NCBI RefSeq assembly: GCF_000002985.6 | Contig: NC_003279.8 | Span: forward strand, 11,036,001-11,100,000 | DNA from: Caenorhabditis elegans | Lineage: Eukaryota > Nematoda > Chromadorea > Rhabditida > Rhabditidae | Direction: 5' to 3' | Length of the DNA: 64,000 nt | Shown: positions 33,395 through 43,300 of the stretch, piece after piece | Layout: each line of letters opens with the position of its first letter | How positions within the stretch are numbered: the first letter of the stretch is position 1 | Made by a program: the position numbers and the translations under genes | The notes under the pieces: generated by a model | What the model saw: the letters and a program-made list of their open reading frames with translations, nothing else | Told to the model about the DNA's origin: nothing | Databases searched by the model: none

Positions 33395-33996
33395 CTAAAA
33401 TTTAGCCAGCTTTTTTCCCAATTCGCCACCCACCAAATGATTTTGCCAGTCTCCGACGACATTTCCATTGACATGGACGTTAAACATTTCTTCACCGCGA
33501 CCACCGCCACCATCACGGTATCCACCTCTTCCTCGACGTCCTCCTCGATCTCCACCTCGATCTCCACCACGATCTCCACCTCGATCTCCACCACGATCTC
33601 CACCTCGATCTCCACCACGATCTCCACCTCGACCACCACCCCGCCCACCATTATTATCCGGCCCACGCGGAAAATCGGGAGCGTTGTCGTCAAATCTCGC
33701 GATTGGTAGGTCCAGATGATATGCGAGGTCACTTGCAAGCTGTAAATAAAACATGCCTCAATAAAAGCATCGTATGAGCTGAAAGCAAACTCACATTCAG
33801 AATTCCTTCAACCAGGGGCAGCCATCGATCCGGAATTCTGTTGTCCAACAGATAGTCGAAGACAATGGCTTTATTTATCCTTGACTCGGATATCTGAATG
33901 AATACCAGGATTACAAGAAATATTATTTACTCTTACTCCTCGTGAGGCAGTCAAAATCAATCGGAACGCGTCAAGAGGACGAAGCTCGATATCCAT
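33395..33996 (-). CDS. Small RGG-box protein, three exons
   Basis: Exons 33937-33996, 33795-33893 and 33395-33739, all phase 0 with clean GT-AG borders (GGAGTAAGA, ATTCAG, AATGTGAGT, TTTACAG), give 167 residues ending at TAG. The protein starts MDIELRPLDAFRLILTASRG. Helix-like stretches follow (INKAIVFDYLLDNRIPDRWL; LASDLAYHLDLPIARFDD). Then comes an RGG box of about nine RGGD-type repeats (residues about 70-115) and a tail (EEMFNVHVNGNVVGDWQNHL). RGG boxes usually bind RNA, so an RNA-linked role is inferred; no other domain is recognised. The RGG part rests on a 24-bp tandem repeat (33550-33640). AATGAA at about 33366-33371 may be its poly(A) signal. The start is the first ATG; no trans-splice acceptor lies very close. 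It sits between an hMITE and repeats, downstream of the hmr-1 copy, so it may be young or imported. Confidence 0.6.
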
Positions 33997-35000
33997 CCTA
34001 CAAATTGACCCTACAAATTGAAAGTTTGGCAAAGAAAACAAAGAATCACAGAAAATATAATCGTCAAGATATAAAAACTGACAGTTGAATCGTGGATTAT
34101 GTTTTTATGTCGTTTTTTTCATCTAGTTCATTTTTATGAAAGGGGGAGAATACAATTAAAAAACAAAATAAAAATAAGCCACGTTTTAGTGAGGAATGAA
34201 AAACTTGTTAATATCGGGCAACTCCCAGACTACACCCTAATTACGAAACCACTAGATCATAAGAATGCCTATTGTTTTGGCGGAGGAATATCTCGTAGCG
34301 AAGACACCTAAATCTCCCTTCGCTGCATGTTCTCTCTGCTGCCGCTGTTTTCGCGAAAAGCCCTTCTTGATATCTTAAAATTCTGAAAAGTAGTGGAACA
34401 TAGTCGGAAAATTGACAATTTTTCTTTCGGTTTGTCTGTCTTGGACTGGGTGGGAGATGTCAATTTAAGATTAACTATCATTTTACATATCTTAATTACC
34501 AACTACAAAAATGTGTTAAAGTAATTGGATATTTTTTGTAGTTAGGTATAAACGTTTTTATGCATTTGCTAGAAGTCGAGATATTGAACGTAGGAAAGTG
34601 CCATGTACTCCACACGGACAAATATAATTCGTTTCCAATTGTAAACCGAGCCGCGACACCAGGGCTAAGTGGCTGGCTGATTTTTTCGACAAACGTAAAA
34701 TTTTGTGAACTTTGAAAGGGGCGAGTTCGCTGGATCCATAGCAGTGCTGTGCGGCTCTTGAAAGAAGTCGGAATTCTTGAAAAAAGTCGGAAATTTTAAT
34801 GCGGCTCTCGGCTTGCGCCGGAAAAAACCTCAAAATGTCGGCTCATAGGGCCCGGTAGTAGCAAAGGTATCAAACAAGTTCTAGAAGAGCACGGATAACA
34901 TCATAAGACTGAAACTAAACCAATGCACGGGCTCATCGCTTCCCCCATCGTCGCTCGCGTTGAAATGGGAAATGTGCCACGCGCTATGAACTGTAAAAGG
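33997..35000. other. Repeat-rich intergenic DNA
   Basis: It holds degraded dispersed repeats. GCCATGTACTCCACACGGAC at 34600 and AAACCGAGCCGCGAC near 34645 belong to the common C. elegans repeat that also gives GATTTACGGCGCGTTGCGTG at 36602. GAATATCTCGTAGCGAAGAC at 34287 is a remnant of the 21021 fold-back family. AAAGAAGTCGGAATTCTTGA and GCTTGCGCCGGAAAAAACCT are at 34764 and 34811. No gene is seen. Confidence 0.5.
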
Positions 35001-35014
35001 CTCATTAAAAAAAA

Positions 35015-35243
35015 TTTGCAGCGAACGGCGAATTCGGCGATCGCCGATTTTTGAAATTTTCGGCGAACGGCGAATTTCGCTCGGCGAATTCGCCCATTCT
35101 CATACGGCGAATTCGGCAAATTTTTCGGCGAACGGCGAATTCGACGAACGCCGATTTTCAATTTTTTCGGTTAACGGCGAACTCGGCGAATCGAAAAAAT
35201 CATCGGCGAATCCGGCAAATTCGGCAATTCGCCGCACACCCCT
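35015..35243. mobile_element. Right-hand part of a hAT-like MITE (GGCGAATTCGG type)
   Basis: Internal alternation of GGCGAACGGCGAATTCGG ends in GGCAATTCGCCGCACACCCCTG at 35222-35243, the same right terminus as the intact element at 36213-36457. The left CAGGGGTG end is missing or not recognisable. The right flank reads GTCCATAG, so it inserted into or beside the next element. Confidence 0.6.
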
Positions 35244-35534
35244 GGTCCATAGTCTGTGGAAAACGGGAATTTCCCGCGTGCGGAAGCGTCCATAGTTCGC
35301 GGAAAAAGCGAGCGAGTTTCTCGCTTCGTTATTGGTCAATTTCAAAAAGTGGGCGTGCCCAACCAATTAGAGGCTGTGAAATTTTAAGCTGAGCAGTGGG
35401 AAAGCGAAAAAACTGCAGGCCACGCCTACTTTTTTGAATTTAGAGGGAAAAAAGCGAGGAAATTCCGGTTTTTCCCTGCACTATGGACGCTTCCGCACGC
35501 GGGAAATTCCCATTTTCCGCAGACTATGGACGCA
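35244..35534. mobile_element. Element with ~45-bp terminal inverted repeats (GTCCATAGTCTG)
   Basis: GGTCCATAGTCTGTGGAAAA with CGGGAATTTCCCGCGTGCGG on the left is matched by CCGCACGCGGGAAATTCCCA and TTTTCCGCAGACTATGGACG on the right. The interior contains GTGGGCGTGCCCAACCAATT and GGCCACGCCTACTTTTTT. It is non-coding. Confidence 0.75.
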
Positions 35535-36204
35535 CCATGTTAAAAATTGTTGACTACGAAAAAAGAATGAATAGGCTAATACCGACGGACACTGCCGAAA
35601 TGTCAAATAAGAATACCGTGAGTACTGTTCAACAGGTCCCGCCAAAATGCTCAATGCGATGAATCAAGAGCCATCTGTCAGTCGCATCAGTCTAAAAATA
35701 CTCAATTTTTGACAACCTGCTGTCATGCAACGCATATGGACCAGACTGATGGTCATTTCTTATTGAATTCCATTTGAGAAATCTGCAACTCGCTCAAACG
35801 AGCATTCTCAGAGCGTGCTTATCTAGTTGACAAAAAATTACCGCAGAAGCGTCGGAAAGCTGAAGGTTAGTAAGTAGAAGATGAGAAAATCAAGTCCACT
35901 CGGTCTCAAACAACGGGAACTTGAACATTTCAAAAAATACTGCTCAGTTTATCGATTTTAAGTATGAACTCCTGAGAACGGCAGCGTCCAGAGTAGCAAA
36001 AAGCTCGAAAAATCATGATACTTGCGAAAAGTGTTTAAAAATCGTGTTTTCAGAAACAAGGATTTTTAAAGGAAGTCACGGAGTTCTGGCTGCCCTCATA
36101 TTTTGAAATGTAAGATTTTGCCGAATTAGGCCATTCGGGCCAGGGGAGAGCGGCGATCACCGATTTCAGTTGATTTTCGGTGATCGCTGAGAACATAATG
36201 AGTG
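35535..36204. other. Intergenic DNA with dispersed repeat pieces
   Basis: The only structured piece is 35921-36150, which shares blocks with 19563-19748 and with 25360-25470 (GGAGTTCTGGCTGCCCTCAT; GCCGAATTAGGCCATTCGGG). An open frame of 61 codons at 35921 lies in that repeat and is not credible as a gene. Confidence 0.45.
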
Positions 36205-36212
36205 GTGGCGAT

Positions 36213-36457
36213 CAGGGGTGTGCGGCGAATATTAGCCGAATTCTCCGTTAGCCGAAAAATGTGAAAATCGGCGTTCGCCGAATTCGCCGTACAAGAATCG
36301 GCGAATTCGCCGAAATTTTCCCAAATTCACCGAGCGAAATTCGCCGTTCGCCAAAAATTTCAAAAATCGGCGATCGCCGAATTCGCCGTTCGCCGAAAAT
36401 TTTGAAAACCGGCGTTCGCCGAATTCGCCGAAAAATTCGATTCGCCGCACACCCCTG
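36213..36457. mobile_element. hAT-like MITE with 8-bp target duplication GTGGCGAT
   Basis: Starts CAGGGGTGTGCGGCGAAT and ends ATTCGCCGCACACCCCTG, an 18-bp perfect inverted repeat. It is flanked by GTGGCGAT at 36205-36212 and 36458-36465. The interior is made of alternating GGCGTTCGCCGAATTCGCCG-type palindromes. It has no coding capacity. Confidence 0.9.
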
Positions 36458-38023
36458 GTGGCGATCTCCAATCGCCTATTGATGTTCAACAATAAAACTG
36501 TTAAGAAAATAGTAAAATATAGGCTATCGGCGGTCGCCAGGCACCGAGAAAAAAGCGTCGGCGATCGCCGCTCTCCCCTGATACGGGTTCTATCACGAAA
36601 GTCGATTTACGGCGCGTTGCGTGCCGCGCAAGGCTGAGCGGCTCCGGGTTAGCATAGCCAGCTGGCAGCCGAAACTTTTGAGTTTTTGGCTGGTAGCACC
36701 AGCCAACTGATATAAAAACATCCGCTGGTGGTGCCAGCCGACAGCCGAAACACCTTTTTGTCGGCTGATGGCTTCAATTTTTAACGAAAAAAAAACTAGG
36801 CTTCCATCTAGGCGCCTCAAACAGACTCACGCCGCCACCTTCGCCGTCATTGAAAAACACGTAAACTTATTTTTTATTAGTTTTTTTTTAGTTTTTTTTT
36901 CTAAAATTTCAACAAATTATTAGAAATGAAAATATTAGAATTCACGTCAAATTTTTTTAAAGCGGCGAGCGGCGACGGCGTAGGCCGGCCGGCGTGAGGC
37001 GCCGCGCCGCTCTCACATGGAAGCCTTAAAAAAACCTCAAAATTTATACATTTTGCGAGCCGAGGGCAGAAAAAATTTGAACTTTCACCGAGAGCCGAAA
37101 AGAAAGATGGAAGCCGAAAGCCGAAAAATTTTCCGATTTCTTTCAAGAGCCGCACAGTCCTGGGAAAACCAGAAGCCCTTGGGAAGGTTGTGCCTCTGAA
37201 TACTAATTCTAATGGGAATTGGACTTTCACTAAAATTTACAAATAAATTCTCAAAAAAACAACAGGAAAGACATTGCGATACCGGCGAAAAAAATTGAAA
37301 CCCTTCAAACCGTGCATTCTGACGTAACGGTGATTGCGTACTGGGCGCCATTATTGACGACAGTTTGCATTTTTAAGCGTTTGACACAACGGCGCCAAAA
37401 TTTGGACAAAAAAGTTCATTTTTGACCTCTTTTATTGGAAAAAATGATTTTTAAAGTATTATTTCTCCTGCCACAGCGTCTCAAATCACATATTTACCGT
37501 ATTAAATGAATTCGAGCCGAAATTTTGCAATTATTCGAGTTTTCAAGATGTAATTTGGAAAAAAAGATAAAATATTAAAAGAATTGATGCTTTTAAAAAG
37601 ATTTAAAGAACATCTTATTGAAAAAATTTAGTCTTTGGCTGATTTATCATTGATTTTCGAACAGACTAGTACAAGTTAACTGTAGGACAAACTTTCTACG
37701 CGAAAACAACATTTTCAAGCATCAATATGTTTGATTTCAGTTTTTAAACGTCAGTTTTCTATAAATTACATAGTATCAAGCGTTGAAATTGTTGAAAAAT
37801 GCCTAAATCCACCGAAAACATTACGGTGGCAGAAACTCTTCACTAGAACAACTCTAAATGTTTAGATCTGATTAAAACCCTGCTTTTTAGTTTGAAAAAA
37901 CATTTTTAAATCATTGTTTTTCACAAAAATGAGATGATTAATAGTATTCCATGATGAGAATCCATATAATTCTTCATATGCAAATACCTATAGATACCTC
38001 AACTTCGACAACTCCTATCTACT
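36458..38023. repeat. Dispersed repeat remnants, no gene
   Basis: 36600-36820 has GGCGCGTTGCGTGCCGCGCA and repeated CAGCCGAAAC/CCAGCCGACAG blocks. 36960-37160 has GCGAGCGGCGACGGCG, GAGGCGCCGCGCCGCTCTC and repeated GAGAGCCGAAA/GAAGCCGAAAG. From 37200 to 38020 the sequence is ordinary AT-rich DNA with no supportable feature. Confidence 0.5.
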
Positions 38024-38265
38024 CGGAGAGGCAAAACATCAAAAAGTGATCAACTGAGAACTTGCAGACCATATCAAAAACTGTTTTTATCTATCAAGGC
38101 GGGGTAGTTAGACATGCATTTGTGTTGCTTACTTTTTGCAGTTCTTCTGGCTGCACTAACTCCCTCATCTGGAAAGATAAAAACGTAGGCTAAACTGAAT
38201 ATTATAGTTTTTAATGTGTTCTACAAGTTCTAAGTTGATCGCTTTTTGATAACTTGCCTCTCCGA
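38024..38265. mobile_element. Fold-back element with CGGAGAGGC ends
   Basis: CGGAGAGGCAAAACATCAAA with AAGTGATCAACTGAGAACTT on the left is matched by AAGTTCTAAGTTGATCGCTT and TTTGATAACTTGCCTCTCCG on the right. Arms are about 60 bp with a spacer of about 120 bp. Confidence 0.75.
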
Positions 38266-39764
38266 CAGGACTGTGCGGCTGTTGGCTGTCGGCGCTAGCC
38301 GACAGTCGAGTTATTGTTTTTTCGTTATTGGTTTTTTCCGCAGAAAAATTTACAAAAAAAAACACATAAAATTGACCAAAATATATTTTACATGATAATT
38401 GTTACTTTACTTTTTTGTCGATTTTGCCGCCAAGAAAAATATTTTTTCATTGTAAAATTATTAACTAAAACTATTCATAAAGGTCTCATCTTTCAATTAA
38501 AATTGCAACATCAAATATTTGTGCAAAATCTTGTTCGAAAATTAAGTTTTATTTGAAAAAATTCTGTTTTGCGGTCAGATTCGTTCAAATTCAGAGCTCG
38601 TGTTACGAGTATTTTCAAAAAAAATTATGTTAAAATGAAGGGAATAATACCACGGAGAGTCACTAGGTGGTCCCGCGGGAGTACTTGGTGCTTTTATAAA
38701 GTTGATCCTTCTTTTTAATATGAAGTGCTTTCGAAGCTTTTATCAGTCGAACTGGCGAAGTAGTAGCGTTTTCCGTCTCCAACGTTCATTTTGAAGACAT
38801 CCTTGTTTCATAATTAACTTTCCGCAACTTTCACAATTCTGTACTGACATTATCTATTGTAATTGCAATTTTAACGTTTTTCGAGCAGATAGCTTTTCAC
38901 AACATTTGGAATTAGTCGAAATACTCTTGTTTTGATAGACGCTAAGAAATACCGAAAAAACCTCTTGAGGCCACCATTTTCAAAGAAAAGGCGTGCCCAG
39001 CCAATCGGCAGTTTCTCTCTTTCTATCTCTGCATGCATTAGACTAGGGGTATTTCATGATGGAGCTAGAGGCACTATTACAATCACACTACAATTTTTGT
39101 TTCAGCATTTAAAAGATGAATTGATGAGATTATTCTTTTCTTTCCTGATATTCCCCTTAAATATGGTCGACCTTCTGACTGATGGGGAGGGTAACGACTC
39201 AAACGTTGGATATATCTTCTAAAAATCATGGAAGACCTTGAATCTTGGCGTATTTTCCAGATTAAAAATATATCTTCCAACATAATCCGATTTAAACATT
39301 CATTCCAGATGGCTGGCAGATTCCAAAATTAGTCATAAAACACTCAAGAACGAAATTTTCACATAAATCAAAACTAGTTAGCATTAATTTCTGTGTGGGC
39401 TACGGTAGTCAAGTACGCAAACACCACGAGCATTTTCACAATTGCGTACAAAATTTTTTTCAAGCTTTTTTCTAGGGTACCAATTTAGATGGCATGGAAC
39501 ATAAAACTCAAAACAAGCGACAGAATACTTATTATGTCTAAAGTTTTTGGAAAATATTTTTCGTCAAACAATATAAATATATTTTTCACTCCTGGTTCAG
39601 CGGGAAGGCGAGGCGGGCGGATAGCGCTCCTGTTACGTCTCGCATGCCTAGTCAAGACTTCGCAAGCTTTGTAGTTTGTAGCTTCAGCCACTTCATAACC
39701 TAGCATCAACAAAAGTTGAGAAAACAAAGTAAAATTCTTAAAGACCAAAAAAGCTAATTTAAAA
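38266..39764. other. Intergenic DNA downstream of hmr-1, repeat remnants
   Basis: 38270-38310 carries GGCTGTTGGCTGTCGGCGCT, related to the 36.7-kb repeats. 39395-39450 is a scrap of the 21021 fold-back family (TACGCAAACACCACGAGCAT). 39595-39690 has GCGAGGCGGGCGGATAGCGC and GTCAAGACTTCGCAAGCTTT. No gene is recognised. Confidence 0.5.
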
Positions 39765-40371
39765 AGTTAAACTTCATTGCAAAAATCAATTCAAAATTGA
39801 TTATCATCATCATGAAAAAAAGGTCGTGAAAAATTGGAAAAAAGATTGGAGTGATATAAGAATCCCGTTCAGAAAAAGTAGATGTTCAGCAAAAAAAAGT
39901 AGAAAAAGAAACAAAATGTGGGGGTGGCAAGAGGGAAACGGGTAACAGGAAATACATATAAATAGACATATATATAAGTGAAATTTCGCTCAAAAAAGTA
40001 GTAGTAGAGGTACTTGTGATTATGTAAGAATTGAAAAAAGATGAGCAGTGTGTGTGTGTAATGAATTTCGAAAGCAATTCTGGGATTGTTATAGGATAGA
40101 AAAAAATTGGAAAAAAAGTTAGAAAATCTTGCATAATCTTGCATAAAAAATGTGTACAATTTTGGGGTAAAAAGGGCCCTATAACAAGAAAACAGAACCC
40201 GTTCTAGGTAACAGATAGGAGTCAAAAAGTGCAGATTTTTGTGTGTGTGTGATTTGACACCGGTTGACGAGTATCGCAGGGAATATTGAGATGGTGGGGA
40301 GAGAAAGGGAATTGTGAAAAATTAGCGCGAAAAAAGATCAGAAAAAAAGAGATGATAATATAGTCCGTCGT
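39765..40371 (-). terminator. hmr-1: hmr-1 3' UTR and probable poly(A) region
   Basis: Noncoding sequence directly after the hmr-1 stop. AATAAA overlaps the stop codon itself (40370-40375) and is too close to be the main site. The variant AATGAA near 39776-39781 lies about 590 nt downstream, at the end of the block duplicated at 29458-29943. The duplicated copy has AATAAA at that place. Long CA (TGTGTGTGTG), T-rich and pyrimidine tracts are present. Confidence 0.55.
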
Positions 40372-43300
40372 TTATTGGGCACTTTCGATACTCTCCAACG
40401 TGACGACAGAAATATTGTCCCGCTCATCGTCGTAGATCCGAAGTTCATCGTACGGTGCCGCATTCTGATCAGTCTCAAGATCCTTGATCTTCGAGTTCAG
40501 CTCATGATCATCTTTTGGTGGCGCCATTCCACGTGGTGGGTAGTGTGGTGGGTGTCCTCCGATTGCTGGTCCCATTCCTGTGTCGAGTGGCATTACTGGT
40601 TTACGTAGGCCGGCCATTGAGTACTGAAAAAAATTGGGGGTTATTATAGTTTGTAGTTTGTAGTTTGTAGTCGCCATCAGGGCTGTTATTTCGAAAAATG
40701 GGGGTTTTGGACTTTTTTTCGGCAAAAATGATTTTTTTTTGGTTTTTAATTTTTTTTTGTTGTAAAAAAATTTTTCGGTTTTTATTTTCGGAAAAATGGT
40801 TTTTTGACAAAAAAAATGGCTTTTTAGGTATTTTTTGGCAAAAAATCGTTGGTTTTTGTTTTTTGGCAAACATGCAATTTTTTGGGCTTTTTTTGACAAA
40901 TGTTTTTTGCCAAAAATTGCTAGAAACTATAAAAAAGTGTGTTTTTTTTTGTAGTTTATAGTCTGAAAAAAAAAAACGTTTCAAAACCGAAATTTTGGGT
41001 GATTTCCGTAGAATTTCGCGTTTTTTACATCAAAAAACTTTTTTCGAATTTTTAATTTTTAATTTTTGAAATTTTTAATTTCAGAATTTTTTTGGAATTT
41101 TCGAAAAACAGATCAGAAAACATCAAAAAAATTCAAATTTCTTGCATGTAATGTAGGCCACGCCCACTTTTAATTTTTTTTTGAATTAAAAAAAAAAGAA
41201 GAAAAATCCTAAAAATTCATTTTTTTCGTAAATTATATAGGCCACGCCCACTTTTTGAATTTGATTTTTTTTTCTTCAGAATTTAGAATTTATTGTAATT
41301 TCCATTTCCAAAAAAAAAAATCCCAAAAATTCAAATTTAGTTAAAATTCTGAAAATCACTTTTTAAAAAAATTTAAGCGAGAAAAACGGCTCTGAACAGG
41401 CAATTTAAAGCATTTTCAGGCGATTTCAGCCAATTTTTGACAGGAACTTTTGTAGTTTGTAGCATCTACTACTCTACCTGATCGTTATCCGCCTCGCCAC
41501 CTCCTTCCACACCATACTGCCGCAAATTATCACGATTCATCTCCTCCGGCCGAACATTTTCAAATGCACCAGGCGATCGTCTCGTATACACAACCATCAT
41601 CATAACCAACAGTATAAGCAACGCCAACGAGACAAGAATCAGAATAATCGCCGGTGAGCTAATTCCGAGTTTCGACACGGCCAACGTCTCTCCACAACCG
41701 ACAACTTGTCCATCATCACCGAGAATCGCGTTGGCTCCATCATTGCACGTACAGAATGGACCCTTCCAGAAATCGACACAGACGAACGATCCACCACAGT
41801 AACCGGCTGGAAGGTCGGCACAAGTGATTCGAAGATCACAACCGTCTTGGACTCCGGCCATGTTGGAAATTGAGACAATCGATTCTTCGTTCTCGTCCAT
41901 TGCTCCGCCGCGTTTCAGTGGGAGATTCTGTTTCGACCAACGATACGTTCCGATGCATCCCTGCAAAGATTGTAGTTTGTATAAGAATGTATAAGTAGAT
42001 CGCAATTCATGTTTTGTACAGATGTATAATATTACACATGTGTGCATAAGAAATACATTTTACAGATGTATAATACGCATATGATATATGTATTATACTA
42101 ACATGTGTGTGGTATTATACATCGATCGAGATTTAAAAGTAAAGTAACTAAGCAAGTGATGTATAATGATAAGTACATGCATAATAAACCTATTATACAG
42201 ATGCATAATACGCATATAATACATGATATATTCCTAATGCGATGCATATAATAAAATTATTATAATACATGTATAATACTTTATATGCATACATGTACAT
42301 ATAATCAATAATTAAAAAAATCGCGATTCGTGCTTTGTACAGATGTATAATACTACACATGTGTTCATAGTAAATACATCCATAATAAAAGCATTTTACA
42401 CATGTATAATACGCATATAATACATGTATTATACTATTCTACTAACATGTGTGTAGTATTATGCATCTGTACAAAACATGAAACTCAATATATTTTTATA
42501 TATTGATTATTGATTATACATGTATGCATATCCAATTATTATACATGTGTTATAATACTTTTATTATACTAACATACATTATAGATGTATTATATGTGTA
42601 TTGTACATCTGTATAATAGGTTTATTATGCATGTAGTACTTATCCACACATGTGTGTAGTATTACACATCTGTACAATAAATGAATCACGACTTATTTTT
42701 AACTATTTATAAATATACATGCATGTATTAGGTATATACTATACAGTTTAGATTTATATGCGTATTATACATCTGTACAAAACACAATTCGCGTTTTTTT
42801 TACAGATGTATAATAGCGAATATGTATAATAGTATAATATACGTATTTATAACTAATACATGCATAATAAACGTATTATACATATGTATAATACGCATAT
42901 ATTACATGTATTATCATAAAAGTATTATCATAAAAGTATTATAACACATGTATATATAATATATAAAACACTTGCATGTACTTCAAAAATCCCAATTTTT
43001 ATGAGAAAAATCTCAAAGTTCTCCTCGATTTTTCCGTCCAAACTCTCTCACCTGGAATCCCTTATTCTGTCCCTGTGTGCCAAGTGTAATCTGATTAACT
43101 TGCAACGAGAATGGTTCTCCCTTATCCAACTGCGTAGATACCGTATACGCATTATCGATCGACAAGCTCGCCCGAGTCGGATTCCTCGTGAATTGGAGCC
43201 AATAACTCGCATTCTCCTTGAGCAACACCTCCGACACACGAAGTTCCTGTCGAGCACGTCGTCCTCCGGTTCCGATATCGAATTTTCCGGCGGCAGTGAC

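Noticed and set aside
33383..33719. Plus-strand frames rich in TSTS or PPRSPPR over the RGG exon
   Set aside because: By-products of the 24-bp repeat; only the minus strand has matching exons and splice sites.
39869..40225. 118-codon frame after the hmr-1 stop
   Set aside because: Low-complexity F/Y/S-rich frame inside the 3' UTR; its twin at 29.5 kb is equally noncoding.
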